Positions 39,856 to 49,400 are shown, numbered from the stretch's first letter. The stretch: 64,000 nucleotides of DNA from G963674665 sp963674665 (GCA_963674665.2 CAXXPL010000004.1:624278-688277), one strand, 5' to 3'. The notes: generated by a model not told the origin, from the sequence alone. Made by a program: numbers and translations.

Positions 39856-40210
39856 CTGATCATCCCCTCAACATACCTAAAAGAAAGGTTTTCAGGTGCA
39901 GACAGCCCTGCACCCGTGGATGGCGGCAATGGGCACATGGTGCCCTATTGTATGGTAATTCCCCCGTGATGCGATGATACGATCCTAACATGGACAGACT
40001 TGAAAGGCCATGCCGCCGACTGCCTCGGAAAAGGCAAGCCATGCAGGCTCACCTTTCCGAGAAGCTTGGATATTTTGATGGGATGTATGTAGCTGTGGGC
40101 GGTGAAAAATGGCCACAACCTGATTGCCGCGGGAATGTAATCACCCCGGCGTTGCGTGCAACGAGCCAGCTACCGGCCGGGAGCCGGGGACCGGGGAAGT
40201 GGTCGAGGCA
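39856..40210. other. Intergenic region, no supported gene
   Basis: About 355 bases between two minus-strand genes. GC-rich runs with local self-complementarity occur near 40150-40200, but I cannot build a convincing named RNA. It should include the PilZ promoter. Confidence 0.4.
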
Positions 40211-41464
40211 TCAGCCGCTGTGGCTTTGCTGGAAAAATAGACTGGCCCAGGCAATGGACTCGTAATATGACTGGGCGGTGTTCACCGGGTCCAGGCCCAA
40301 CTGGGGGATGATTCTGTCCAAGGTCTCCCAGTCAGCGCTTTCAAAGGACTTGGCCAGGATGAGCCAGGGCCTGTAATCGTTGTCCTTGCCGCAGAGGGCG
40401 TCAGTGAAGGCGGTTTCCATGGGAAGATTGGCCACTACCGTTTCCATGGGCATGGAGAGCATGGAGTCCAGCATGGAGAAGAGCCCGAGAAGGAATAGGT
40501 TGTCAGGGGAGGGCCCATTGGAGAGGTCGGAAGAGGCCAATTGGAAGAATTTGCCCCGTTGTACCGAGAGGTAGGGCAGCTCCGATGGTTTTTCCTTGGG
40601 ATTCAGATCTCGGAGAATCACGACGCGCAACCAGTTCTTGATCTGCTTCCACCCCAGGAGCAACAAGGCCTGCTTGATGGACTTTATTTTTTCGCGCATG
40701 CCCATGGCCGGGGAGTTGAGATAGGAGAGCAGGTTGTAGCTGATGGCCACGTCGGCCTGGATGGTGGAGGTGAGCTTGTCGAAGTCCGGCTCATCGTTTT
40801 CCATGAGAGCGAAGAGGTTGAGCCGGGACATCTCATTGGAAGTGAGGGTGCGCCCCTCGATGATTTCGGGCTTGCGGAAAAAGAAACCCTGGAACAGGGA
40901 AAAATCGAGTTTCTTGGCCGCATGGAAGTGCACGTGCTCCTCGATGCGCTTGGCCACCAGGAGGACTTGCTTGTCCCTGGTCTTTTCCACCAGCCCGGAG
41001 ACGGTCTCGGGATCCTTTTCGAGCACGTCGATCTTCACGATGTCCGCCATGTTGAAGAGCTGTTCGCAGCCTTCCCGGGCCTCGTAGCCGTCAAGGGCTA
41101 TACGGTATCCCTCGCGCTTGAGCTGTTGCAGGCATTCCAGGTAGCCCGGAGTGGTGGGAGGGGTCTCGGCGATCTCCACCACCGTGTCCTCGGCCGCCAA
41201 TGCATGGGGCACCTTTTCCAATATGGAGCGTTCGGAGAAGTTGATCAGCAGTTTGCTGTTCTGGGCGAAGCTCATGCGCTGGCAGGAGGCGCATGCCGCC
41301 ACCGCGAGAGTGGCGCTTTCCTCGTCCGAGAAGATGGCCGCGGTGGCGTCACTGCTATGGCGGTAGAGCAGTTCATACCCCCAGATCGACTGACTGCTGT
41401 CAAATATCGGCTGGCGGGCAATGAACGTTGGAACAAAGAGCGTGTCCCGAGAAGTGTTTTCCAT
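40211..41464 (-). CDS. EAL-HDOD signalling protein (YuxH/CdgJ type)
   Basis: 417 residues. The N-terminal EAL-like domain (about 10-205) begins 'FIARQPIFD', but the catalytic EAL triplet is replaced ('WGYELLYR') and the metal ligands are not all present, so it is probably inactive. The HDOD domain follows (about 210-390; 'LLSYLNSPAMG', 'LLLLGWKQIKNWL'). In Vibrio, CdgJ-type EAL-HDOD proteins control motility without PDE activity. About 235 gene-free bases separate it from the GAF-like gene upstream; that gap repeats TTGGTAT several times. Confidence 0.85.
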   Translation of the reverse strand: MENTSRDTLFVPTFIARQPIFDSSQSIWGYELLYRHSSDATAAIFSDEESATLAVAACASCQRMSFAQNSKLLINFSERSILEKVPHALAAEDTVVEIAETPPTTPGYLECLQQLKREGYRIALDGYEAREGCEQLFNMADIVKIDVLEKDPETVSGLVEKTRDKQVLLVAKRIEEHVHFHAAKKLDFSLFQGFFFRKPEIIEGRTLTSNEMSRLNLFALMENDEPDFDKLTSTIQADVAISYNLLSYLNSPAMGMREKIKSIKQALLLLGWKQIKNWLRVVILRDLNPKEKPSELPYLSVQRGKFFQLASSDLSNGPSPDNLFLLGLFSMLDSMLSMPMETVVANLPMETAFTDALCGKDNDYRPWLILAKSFESADWETLDRIIPQLGLDPVNTAQSYYESIAWASLFFQQSHSG

Positions 41465-41699
41465 GATATGTATATCCCTTTGTCGGGTGCTTGGCGTCGG
41501 TATACTTCCATTCTACCAAGTTGGTATTATTATTTGTATGTTTGGTATATAAATTAGTTACCATTCTTTCGAATGGATGACTACCGGAGCGTTGTTATTC
41601 GAGGCGGTGGAAATCGGTACTAAACAACGGCTGGGTAACAGGCTTAAATTTTCTTACTATCTTTGCTCGAACCTGGACGCAAGTCTGTTAGAGTTGTGT

Positions 41700-42845
41700 T
41701 CAATTTCGCCCATGTGGGGATGGACCTTCCTGGAACACGCTGTGCGACAGAAGACGGGCAAACCTGAAAACTGTTGCAACATCCGAGTCGCGGTATTTCC
41801 TCCTGCCGTTGCAGAGCAGCAGACAACCGCGCCGATGGCCATGTCTGTCCGTGAATGGCGAATACACGTAGCTCCTTGGTGGCCACTCCCTTGAGTGACG
41901 GGTACCCTTTGCCTTGCCGTTGCCCATGCAGGGGGCGTTCTCACTGAAGGGACGCATGAGGAGCTTGCTCTCCACCTCTGGCTCCGAGACGACTAGAGAG
42001 CGCATGTAATTGCTCGCGGCCAGACATTGAAGCGATTCCATGCCGTTGTCCGGGAGAATGCCTACAAGGCCGTCAGTGCTCTCCGTGATCTTTCTGGCTG
42101 TCTCCAGTACGAGTTCCGGCACCACACCTGCGGGCAAATGGCGCGCGAAACAGGAGGCCAGTATTGCGGAGGCGTTCTCCGAGTTATCCATGTCCATGAG
42201 CCTGGCACGGGCGAATCGCAACGTCTGGTGGGTGGTATCCGTCCTGTGGTGAACGTGGGCGTGCGTGGGGTGGTTATTGTTTTCCAGGGGCTCTCCGCTG
42301 CGCAGGAGACTGTACAAGGCGTGGCTTTCGAGCATCTGCGCGCAGGAATTCAGGACAATGCTCAACACCGAGAGTGTTATGTCCCCGATTTTCTCTCTTC
42401 TTTCAGACAACTGCGCCGCAAACATTCCCCGGATGCGTGAAGGGGTGGCAAGTGAGTGGAGCTGGAACACGCCCGGCCGTGTGCTGGCCAGAAAAAGCAG
42501 GGGACGGTTGCGCTCCAGCGCCCAGACGAAGGCCCCCTGTTCTATGTGCTGTTCCACTTCCTGTTGCAGGGATGGAATCAGATCGTCGGGGGTGCTGTAA
42601 AACAACTGGAAGTCGGAACTATCCTCGTCGACGAGGTAGAAACCCACGCTGAGAAAGCGGAGCAGCATTCCGCATTTGTAGCTTGTTTCCCGGAGAATGG
42701 GGAGCGGGGAATCCAGTTGGTTGAGGTTCGTATCAAAGCGGGAGATGCTGGTTGCCAGCTCCAACGCCTCCAAAGTCACGTCACGCTCTTCGGAGTGGAT
42801 TATTAAATGTTTTTCAAGCTTTTTCAGCCTGTTGTCGAGGTGCAT
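41700..42845 (-). CDS. GAF-like sensory protein downstream of HDOD gene
   Basis: 381 residues from ATG 42845, which has GGAG nine bases upstream. Residues about 40-190 look like a GAF fold ('CGMLLRFLSVGFYLVDEDSS', broken across strands). A second sensor-like module lies at about 220-370 and ends 'GCLLLCNG'. There is no catalytic output domain. It follows the HDOD gene by 46 bases on the same strand, so the HDOD protein probably relays what this protein senses. The ligand is unknown. Confidence 0.65.
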   Translation of the reverse strand: MHLDNRLKKLEKHLIIHSEERDVTLEALELATSISRFDTNLNQLDSPLPILRETSYKCGMLLRFLSVGFYLVDEDSSDFQLFYSTPDDLIPSLQQEVEQHIEQGAFVWALERNRPLLFLASTRPGVFQLHSLATPSRIRGMFAAQLSERREKIGDITLSVLSIVLNSCAQMLESHALYSLLRSGEPLENNNHPTHAHVHHRTDTTHQTLRFARARLMDMDNSENASAILASCFARHLPAGVVPELVLETARKITESTDGLVGILPDNGMESLQCLAASNYMRSLVVSEPEVESKLLMRPFSENAPCMGNGKAKGTRHSREWPPRSYVYSPFTDRHGHRRGCLLLCNGRRKYRDSDVATVFRFARLLSHSVFQEGPSPHGRN

Positions 42846-42891
42846 ATTATACGGGACTCCATGTGCGATGGTCTCCCCCCTGTGATGCACT

Positions 42892-44148
42892 TCAAGAGTT
42901 CGAAAAGAATATTTGTCGAATTTCCAGTACTTGCCTGGCGGCCTGGTTCATGACCGGGGCAATGATCTGAGGCGATAGGTTCAAGGCCTCCCACGCGCCG
43001 ACCTGCAGAATCGGCACCGGTTGGCAATGGCCTTTGCATATTCCGAGACATTGCGCAAGAATGTCAGCCATATGGAGCAACGCCGGTTCCAGGTTGGGAA
43101 AGGCCTGTTGCGGTGTGCAGAGGTTGCCCACGATATCGACAAGGGTTTCGGGAAAATTCCATTGGCCGAGCAGCACGGCCCCTATTTGGCCATGGTCGAA
43201 ACCCAGGACCTCCTGTTCCACGAGTCCGATGGGCAGACCCATGGTGGTGGCATACTCCAGGATCAGGGTTTCTTCATTCGGGGCCACCATGAGCAGGGGC
43301 AGCAGGCCTATGTCGTGAAGCAGGCCGGACACGAAAAGGCGCTCGGGAGAGAGTTCGGGCTTATGGGCTGCCAGAAGCCTGGCAATGACGGCCGTGGAAA
43401 TGGAGTGGCTCCAGAACATCTCCATGTCATAGGTTTCCACCGGCACATTCTTGAAGGACTCCAGGGTGGTTATGCCCAGCACCAGGGTGCACAATTCGCT
43501 GGAACCGAATAGTGCCACAGCCCTGGAAACGCTCTCGATCTTGTTGGACAAGCCATACAGGGGGCAGTTCACCAGGCGCAACAACCTCGCCGTCAGGATC
43601 GGGTCGCCGCTAATGACCTCCGCGACGTGCCTGGCCGCGCTATGCGGCGAGTTGAACACTTCGCAGACGCGGTAGTAGATCTCCGGGAAGGTTGCCAGGG
43701 GCAGGTTCTTGCGCAGCATGGATTCCGGCGAGGGCCGTGTGCGGAGCCTGGGCATGGGGAGGAACTGTTCGGGATTGGGGCTGGAACCGCGAACGCATCT
43801 GGGAGACTGGTCGGATCCGACCACATCCCGGGCCATGTGAAGCAGACAGACCCGGTAGATCTCCTGCATGGCCTCATGGTCAATGCCCGCATTGATGAAG
43901 AAGGGATTGAGAAATGCGTCACATTGCCGGAATACCTCGGGATCGATTTCCAGGAAAATCGAGGCCTCGGCCTCGTCACTTTCCACGTTTTCGATGTCCG
44001 CTTCGGTGATACCCCAGATGCGAAGAATACGCAGATGTTGCTTCTCCAGGATTGAGCCCTCGGGAAGCAGCATCCGTCCCTGTCTGTTGATGAGATCACT
44101 GGCCAGGACCATGCCCGGCTGAAGATCCACTGCGTTTACGATACCCAA
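42892..44148 (-). CDS. HDOD-domain signalling protein, paralogue
   Basis: 419 residues from TTG 44148. That start is chosen because the protein then aligns end to end with the paralogue at 24875-26140: 'VDLQPGMVLASDL' here matches 'DDLQAGMVLANDI' there, and 'RIWGITEADIENV' matches 'KIWGVNEADIQGV'. The HDOD core includes 'LVNCPLYGLSNKIESVSRAV' and 'GLLHDIGLLPLL'. A frame open to TTG 44238 adds an unaligned tail. It is first of a two-gene unit with the GAF-like gene. Confidence 0.8.
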   Translation of the reverse strand: MGIVNAVDLQPGMVLASDLINRQGRMLLPEGSILEKQHLRILRIWGITEADIENVESDEAEASIFLEIDPEVFRQCDAFLNPFFINAGIDHEAMQEIYRVCLLHMARDVVGSDQSPRCVRGSSPNPEQFLPMPRLRTRPSPESMLRKNLPLATFPEIYYRVCEVFNSPHSAARHVAEVISGDPILTARLLRLVNCPLYGLSNKIESVSRAVALFGSSELCTLVLGITTLESFKNVPVETYDMEMFWSHSISTAVIARLLAAHKPELSPERLFVSGLLHDIGLLPLLMVAPNEETLILEYATTMGLPIGLVEQEVLGFDHGQIGAVLLGQWNFPETLVDIVGNLCTPQQAFPNLEPALLHMADILAQCLGICKGHCQPVPILQVGAWEALNLSPQIIAPVMNQAARQVLEIRQIFFSNS

Positions 44149-44392
44149 TTCCTTACTCTTCTCACCCCCACCCGCCTGACTTTTTATTGGAGGTGACCCC
44201 TCATTTAATTTTGTACGCAACCTGCTAGGGCATTGCAAGGAGTTGTTGGTATTGTAGACAGGCCGGAAAAAGTCACAAAGGAAACCAATCCTTCACGAGT
44301 TTTTCGCGTTTCTTGCGGTTGGTTCGGAAAATGAGTACTTTCAGCTGCCAATGCGGCCCATGTGCCGCAACTCAATGAACCCGGGTCATTGC

Positions 44393-45367
44393 ATGTCCGA
44401 AGAATTGCTCGCCATATCCGATCTCGTTACCGTACTGGACTCTCCAAGAGGGAGTGCCGCTGCCGTTGATGGTGTTGACATGGTCATTCATTCCGGTGAA
44501 ACCCTGGGCGTGGTGGGAGAATCCGGCTGCGGCAAGACCATGTTGGCTTTGTCCATACTGAAATTGATTCCCACGCCTCCGGCAAGGATCTCGCAGGGGA
44601 GCGTCAAGTTCAGGGGCAGGGAGCTCATGGACATGGATGAGAATGCCATGCGCTCCGTGCGGGGCAACGAGATTTCCATGATCTTTCAGGAGCCCATGAC
44701 CTCGTTGAACCCGGTCTTCACCGTGGGGGAGCAGATCGGCGAGGCCCTGCGCCTGCACCAGGGGCAGAGCAAGAGGCAGTCCCTGGAGGTTGCGGCCGAC
44801 ATGCTGGGTCTGGTGGGCATTTCCGCCCCAGGAAGTGCGGTGAAGAGTTATCCGCATGAACTCTCCGGCGGCATGCGACAGCGCGTGATCATCGCCATGG
44901 CCCTGGCGTGCGATCCCGACCTCATTCTCGCTGATGAGCCCACGACTGCCCTGGATGTGACGATACAGGATCAAATTCTGGAGTTGATGCTGGACCTGCA
45001 GCGCAAGAAGGGCGCGGCCATAATGATGATAACCCACGACCTGGGTGTGGTTGCACAGACCTGCGAGCATGTCGTGGTCATGTACGCGGGGAAGGTCGTG
45101 GAGTCCTCACCAGTGAATGAGTTGTTCGCGGAGCCCGCCCACCCCTACACAAAGGGGCTGCTGCACTCCCTGCCGGTTTTGCGACGGGAAGGGGCGAAGC
45201 GGGAGCTGACGCCGATACCGGGCGTGGTTCCCGGGTTGTGGGACCTGCCGAGGGGGTGCGCCTTTCACCCGCGTTGTTCGAATGCCTTTGAACGCTGCAA
45301 ACAGGAGCGTCCTCCGCTTATCGATCTGGAAGGGGGGCGGAAGGTGCGTTGCTGGCTGTACGCCTGA
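44393..45367 (+). CDS. Oligopeptide/dipeptide ABC transporter ATP-binding protein
   Basis: 324 residues of the DppD/OppD type. It has Walker A 'GESGCGKTM', the Q-loop region 'FQEPMTSLNP', ABC signature 'LSGGMRQR', Walker B 'LILADEPTTALD' and the C-terminal oligopeptide_HPY region with cysteines ('GCAFHPRCSNAFERC'), which in this family can bind an iron-sulfur cluster. The usual permeases, binding protein and second ATPase are absent nearby, so it either serves a system elsewhere or is an orphan. The ribosome site at ATG 44393 is weak. Confidence 0.88.
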   Translation: MSEELLAISDLVTVLDSPRGSAAAVDGVDMVIHSGETLGVVGESGCGKTMLALSILKLIPTPPARISQGSVKFRGRELMDMDENAMRSVRGNEISMIFQEPMTSLNPVFTVGEQIGEALRLHQGQSKRQSLEVAADMLGLVGISAPGSAVKSYPHELSGGMRQRVIIAMALACDPDLILADEPTTALDVTIQDQILELMLDLQRKKGAAIMMITHDLGVVAQTCEHVVVMYAGKVVESSPVNELFAEPAHPYTKGLLHSLPVLRREGAKRELTPIPGVVPGLWDLPRGCAFHPRCSNAFERCKQERPPLIDLEGGRKVRCWLYA

Positions 45368-45422
45368 TCAGCGCCGGCTCCTGCGCGTTTTTCAAGCTGC
45401 TGGAGTTCTTAAGGAAAGGGGT

Positions 45423-45458
45423 CCGGGGAGGGGCGTCTTTCAATAAATCCCCCCCGGG
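45423..45458. terminator. Hairpin between convergent ABC ATPase and ispDF
   Basis: CCGGGGAGGGG (45423-45433) faces CCCCCCCGGG (45449-45458) with one bulged A. A short T-rich stretch follows on the plus strand. It separates the converging genes. Confidence 0.5.
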
Positions 45459-45481
45459 AATTCTTTTCCTGCGAAAAGTTT

Positions 45482-46690
45482 TTATACCTTGCCGGCCATG
45501 ACCATGGCCACCGCCTTGATTCCCTTTTTTTCTCCGGTAAAGCCCAACCCCTCTTCAGTGGTGGCTTTGATGTTCACGCGCTCCATGGGCAGGTGCAGCA
45601 GCTTGGCCACATTGCCGCGGATGAGCTGCTTGTGGGGCGCCACCTTGGGAATCTGGGCAATGACGGTCATATCCACGTGTTCCAGGCGGATACCCGCGGC
45701 CAACAGGTCCTGCAGGACCATGTCGAGCATGACGGCGCTGTTCATGTTGTCCAACTCTGGGTCGCTGTCAGGAAAGCGGTCGCCGATGTCGCCTCCTCCG
45801 GAACAGCCCAGAAGGGCGTCGGCGAGGGCATGCAGCAGCACGTCACCGTCGGAATGGGCCTGGACATTGGGCGCTCCGGGGATGGGCACTCCACCCAACT
45901 TCAGGGGACGGGCCTTGGCCATTCCCGGTTGGATGTACCGGTGCACGTCATACCCCCATCCGCACAAGGGGGTTCCAGACTGCCGGGCCGGGGCTTCCTG
46001 TATCAGATCGAGATCCTTGGGAGTGGTGATCTTCACGTTGCTCTCCTCACCCGGCACCGTGGCGACGGTGTGGCCGAGGCGCTCCAGCATGGAGGCGTCG
46101 TCCGTGACATCCCAGCCCTGGGCATCGGCCTGGACATGGGCCTCCTTGAGGGATTCGAGAAAAAAGGCCTGGGGGGTCTGCACGGCGCGGAGTTCACCAC
46201 GTACCAGGGTCTGGAGCACAGTGAAGCCGTCCACCCGTTTGATGGTGTCCGGCACGGGCAATGCTGGGATGACGCCCTTGACGCCGGTCTCGGGGGCCAT
46301 GATGGCGTCGAGCAGGGAGTTGCACAGGGAGGGGCTGGCAAAGGGGCGTGCCGCGTCGTGCACGAGCACGATATCGCAATCCGAAGGCAGAACGGCAAGG
46401 GCGTTTGCAACCGAGTCCTGGCGCCTTTCTCCTCCGGCTACCGCGAGCCAGGGCAGGCCAAGGCCGTCACGGCCGTCCAGTTCGATGACGCGCTCCTGCT
46501 CCTGGAGCACGGTGTCCTCGGGAAATACCAGGACCAGGCCGAAAACACGTGGCACCCGGGAGAGGGTCATGACGCTGTGCCAGTACAAGGGGCGGTCTTT
46601 CCACTCCAGAAACTGTTTCTTTTCCTTGATCCCCGCTTCCGCAAGCCGCGAACCCTGCCCGGCGGCGAGAATGACAGCCCATGTGCTCAT
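45482..46690 (-). CDS. ispDF: Bifunctional IspD/IspF isoprenoid enzyme
   Basis: 402 residues, two consecutive MEP-pathway-related enzymes fused. Residues 1-230 are the CTP:MEP cytidylyltransferase IspD ('AVILAAGQGSRL', 'VHDAARPF', 'TPQAF'). Residues about 243-402 are the 2,4-cyclodiphosphate synthase IspF ('GWGYDVHRY', 'AHSDGDVLLHAL', 'KATTEEGLGFTG'), including the zinc ligands of the DVH motif. IspD and IspF are not sequential steps (IspE lies between them), so the fusion is thought to aid complex formation. It is common in alpha/epsilon-proteobacteria and some Desulfovibrio. rnpB lies directly upstream. Confidence 0.96.
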   Translation of the reverse strand: MSTWAVILAAGQGSRLAEAGIKEKKQFLEWKDRPLYWHSVMTLSRVPRVFGLVLVFPEDTVLQEQERVIELDGRDGLGLPWLAVAGGERRQDSVANALAVLPSDCDIVLVHDAARPFASPSLCNSLLDAIMAPETGVKGVIPALPVPDTIKRVDGFTVLQTLVRGELRAVQTPQAFFLESLKEAHVQADAQGWDVTDDASMLERLGHTVATVPGEESNVKITTPKDLDLIQEAPARQSGTPLCGWGYDVHRYIQPGMAKARPLKLGGVPIPGAPNVQAHSDGDVLLHALADALLGCSGGGDIGDRFPDSDPELDNMNSAVMLDMVLQDLLAAGIRLEHVDMTVIAQIPKVAPHKQLIRGNVAKLLHLPMERVNIKATTEEGLGFTGEKKGIKAVAMVMAGKV

Positions 46691-46854
46691 GATTTCAGTA
46701 TCTCCTGGCGTGAACGCCGCTATTCCTTGGAAACGTGGAACGTGCGCGGCGCCTCGTGTTCAAGACGCGTGACGATGCGAGTCCTTAACCGTGTGGTTCC
46801 CTTCCCGCCATGTCAAAGGGAACCGAGACGATATGTATTCCTGGGAAATGTAAA

Positions 46855-47229
46855 GGGAGTTGGACTGTAAGCCGGGTTCTGTCCCCTCCCACCTGGGTGG
46901 TCGGGGCGGTCATCATTCCTCTAGGGTCATGGTTACCCATGACCTCGAGCAGCCTACCCGGGGGCACGGCCGGACCAGCCTTGACGCCCCCCTATTTGGC
47001 CTTGCTCCGGCCGGGGTTTACCTAGCTTGCCACGTCACCGCGGCAACTGGTGGGCTCTTACCCCACCGTTTCACCCTTACCTGCTACCCTTGCGGGCCAC
47101 AGGCGGTTTGTTTTCTGTGGCACTGTCCCGGGATCGCTCCCGCTGGGCGTTACCCAGCGCCCTGTCCTGCGGAGCCCGGACTTTCCTCTCCGGACCTTGC
47201 GGTCCGCAGCGATGACCCGTCCAACTCCC
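46855..47229 (-). ncRNA. rnpB: RNase P RNA, bacterial class A
   Basis: The minus strand begins GGGAGTTGGAC (47229 downward) and ends with the complementary GTCCAACTCCC at 46855, forming helix P1. The conserved core is clear: 'GAGGAAAGTCCGGGCTCC' near the 5' end, 'ACAGAA', the 'GGTAAGGGTGAAA' region, and the 3' 'AGAACCCGGCTTACAG'. The size of about 375 bases fits class A. It processes the 5' ends of tRNA precursors together with RnpA. Confidence 0.95.
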
Positions 47230-47287
47230 AGGAATAAATAATACCTATACGAGGCTTGGTCAAAGCCCTCGTAAGGCGCGGTCCGGA

Positions 47288-48073
47288 CTATTCGTCGGCG
47301 TTGTCTTCGGATTCGGAAGCTTCCGGGGTCTCCGGGGCTTCCGGTTCGTCGGCCACAAAGTGCTCGCTCCAGTATATGAGCCGCTGGCAGTTCGGGCAGG
47401 AGAGGATCTGCTCACCTTTCTGCAGCTCGTTGTAGCTCTGGGGCGGAATCATGATGTGGCAACCGTCGCACACGCCTTCGGCCACGCGGACGATGACCGG
47501 AGCCGCAAGGCGGGACCTGATGAACTCGTAACGGCCGAGCACGGGCTTTGGAACGCACTCCCCGGCCTCGCTGCGCTGTGTTTGCAGTTCGTCGAGTCTT
47601 CCCTGCATCTGGTCCATTCGCGCCTGGAGGTTGGTCTGCTTCTCAGCGAGGTTGCTTTTGACCGCGTTGACCTGGGTCTGAATCTCGGTCAGGGATTCGT
47701 TCTGACGCTGCAGCTCCTCGGTCAGGGCCAGTCGTTCTTCCTCGCGCATGCGGTTCAGCTTTTCAAGGTTGTCCATCTCGCGCATCATTGCGTGATATTC
47801 CTTGTTGTTGCTGACCATCATCAGTTTGTTCTTGCTTTTCTTGATCTTCAGCGAGTCCTCTTCGATCTCGGAAGCAAGACGATTCTCCTGCTCCTTGAGA
47901 TAGGTGACCTTCTCCTGGAATTGCGCCCGCTGCTGGTCAAAGGTGGTGAACTCGGCCTCCAGGACCTCCACCTCTTTGGGAGCCGTTTCCATGTCGTTGT
48001 GCAACTCGAGAATCTCGCTGTCAATTCTCTGCAAAGCCACAAGTTGTTCGATCTGCTTTAAATACAAACTCAA
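47288..48073 (-). CDS. Coiled-coil protein with C4-type zinc ribbon
   Basis: 261 residues. A long antiparallel coiled coil (about 5-170) is followed by the zf-RING_7/C4 zinc ribbon with two CxxC pairs ('CDGCH' and 'CPNCQRLIYW') and an acidic tail. The family is widespread and includes CdsZ of chlamydia. Its role is unsettled, with nucleic-acid binding suggested. AGGAGG precedes the ATG. The Nif3-family gene lies just upstream on the same strand, a neighbour seen in many bacteria, and rnpB is downstream. Confidence 0.88.
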   Translation of the reverse strand: MSLYLKQIEQLVALQRIDSEILELHNDMETAPKEVEVLEAEFTTFDQQRAQFQEKVTYLKEQENRLASEIEEDSLKIKKSKNKLMMVSNNKEYHAMMREMDNLEKLNRMREEERLALTEELQRQNESLTEIQTQVNAVKSNLAEKQTNLQARMDQMQGRLDELQTQRSEAGECVPKPVLGRYEFIRSRLAAPVIVRVAEGVCDGCHIMIPPQSYNELQKGEQILSCPNCQRLIYWSEHFVADEPEAPETPEASESEDNADE

Positions 48074-48112
48074 AGCTCGACCCTCCTAAAACTGTTTCTC
48101 ATCTATGGGCGT

Positions 48113-48149
48113 ACGCCCTTTCCCTCGGCTGCAACCGAGGTGGGGGCGT
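48113..48149. repeat. Extended intergenic hairpin between nif3 and zinc-ribbon genes
   Basis: ACGCCC (48113-48118) pairs with GGGCGT (48144-48149), and CCTCGG (48123-48128) with CCGAGG (48135-48140), as one long stem with an internal loop. The first arm is also part of a 12-base palindrome around GTAC. There is no T-run, so it may be a leader or processing structure rather than a terminator. Confidence 0.4.
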
Positions 48150-48161
48150 TTGCTTCACGGT

Positions 48162-49184
48162 TCACGCGGGCTCCTCATCCTGGGATTCCACAAGAAGCAG
48201 GTCAAACGGCTCCCTGCCGGTGAAGAACTGGAATTCCATTCCTTCACCCGGGGGGGTGTTCGTCAGTTCCTGGGTGAGACGCCGCATCATTTCCTCTTCC
48301 AATATGAAATGTCCCATGTCGATGACACAGGTTTCCGCCTCCAGGGCCTGATGATATTTCACGTCTCCTGTGAGGAAGACGTCGGCTCCGGCCTTTGCGG
48401 CCAATGGGATCATGCTTCCCCCGGACCCGGGGCAGCAGGCCACGCGGTTGATGGTTTCCGGGATGGGCCCGCTGATCTGAAAATAGCTGCGGTCCACCAT
48501 GGATGCCAGGCTGTCGAGAAAGGCTCCCATGCTCACAGGCTCGGGGAAGTCACCCACCAGCCCGTACCCCCGGGTCTTGCCGGGCAGGGCCAGTTCGAGC
48601 AGGCCGAAAGCCGGGGTGATGTCCAACTCCTGGTCGATGCGTTCCTTGACCAGTTGCCAGTCCTCGTTGGCACAGACGATGAGCAGTTCGCCGGGAGTGG
48701 CCTCCTCCAGATGCAGGATCTGGGGGATGCGTTCCTCCAGGATGGCGATGGCGTCCGCCGCCTCCCCGACGTGGAAACGGGCGCCGAGAAAAGTCTGTTT
48801 GAAGGTGGGGTCCAGTACCTGGAGATTCTCGAGCCCCAGTTCGCGTGGCAGCCAGGACACGGGACCCTCGGGTTGCACGTCCAGTGATGTGTGCGCGGAA
48901 TACAGCCAGGCCTGGTGCCCTAAAACAAGGGAGATGATGTGGTGATGCGCATCCAGCTTGTTCAGGAACCTGGGTTGCATGTTCAGGGGGTGGTGGGTGA
49001 GGATGCACTGCGCCCCCCACTCCAGGGCCGCCTCGATCACCTCAGGCTGGGGGTCCAGGGTGATGGCGACCTTGGTGATGTCTTCGGCAAGGCCCGCGAT
49101 TTGCACGCCGCTGTTGTCCCAGTCAGCCTGCCCCCCGGGAGGGGCGATCCGCTCGATATGCCTTATGAAGTCGTGAATGTTCAT
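48162..49184 (-). CDS. Nif3-like dinuclear metal-centre protein (YbgI/YqfO family)
   Basis: 340 residues, the longer family form with an inserted middle domain. Metal ligands are visible in 'DWDNSGVQI', 'LTHHPL', 'YSAHTSLDV' and the C-terminal 'DVKYHQALEAETCVIDMGHFILEEE' (spread over two strands). Some members were annotated as GTP cyclohydrolase 1 type 2, but the natural reaction is unproven. It lies directly upstream of the zinc-ribbon gene. Confidence 0.92.
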   Translation of the reverse strand: MNIHDFIRHIERIAPPGGQADWDNSGVQIAGLAEDITKVAITLDPQPEVIEAALEWGAQCILTHHPLNMQPRFLNKLDAHHHIISLVLGHQAWLYSAHTSLDVQPEGPVSWLPRELGLENLQVLDPTFKQTFLGARFHVGEAADAIAILEERIPQILHLEEATPGELLIVCANEDWQLVKERIDQELDITPAFGLLELALPGKTRGYGLVGDFPEPVSMGAFLDSLASMVDRSYFQISGPIPETINRVACCPGSGGSMIPLAAKAGADVFLTGDVKYHQALEAETCVIDMGHFILEEEMMRRLTQELTNTPPGEGMEFQFFTGREPFDLLLVESQDEEPA

Positions 49185-49324
49185 CTCTGCGCCCCGGTAT
49201 GGGTGTCATAAAAAAAAGGTGCTTCCCAACGGCTTGTGCGAGGAAGCACCTTTAAAAAACGCTCGTTGCGGACACGGCGTTCCGGCTGCGATTTGATGTT
49301 ACGAACCTGCAATTGGATTCCTTC

Positions 49325-49400
49325 TGGTGGGCCTACCAGGATTCGAACCTGGGACCTGCCGGTTATGAGCCGGAGGCTCTGCCAACTGAGCTATAGGCCC
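49325..49400 (-). tRNA. tRNA-Met (anticodon CAT)
   Basis: A 76-base cloverleaf on the minus strand including the encoded CCA (49325-49327). The acceptor is GGGCCTA/TAGGCCC, the D-arm begins GCTC, the anticodon loop is CTCATAA, and the T-arm is CCAGG-TTCGAAT-CCTGG. An Ile2 (lysidine) identity would also have CAT; the sequence better fits elongator Met. The 27-43 anticodon-stem pair is a T/C mismatch, which is tolerated in some tRNAs. Confidence 0.93.

Noticed and set aside
45489..46870. Two long plus-strand frames antisense to ispDF
   Set aside because: Antisense shadows with repetitive Ser/Arg or Gly/His composition and no initiation signal.
46860..47237. Small plus-strand frames at 46.8-47.2 kb
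   Set aside because: They lie entirely within the RNase P RNA gene on the opposite strand.
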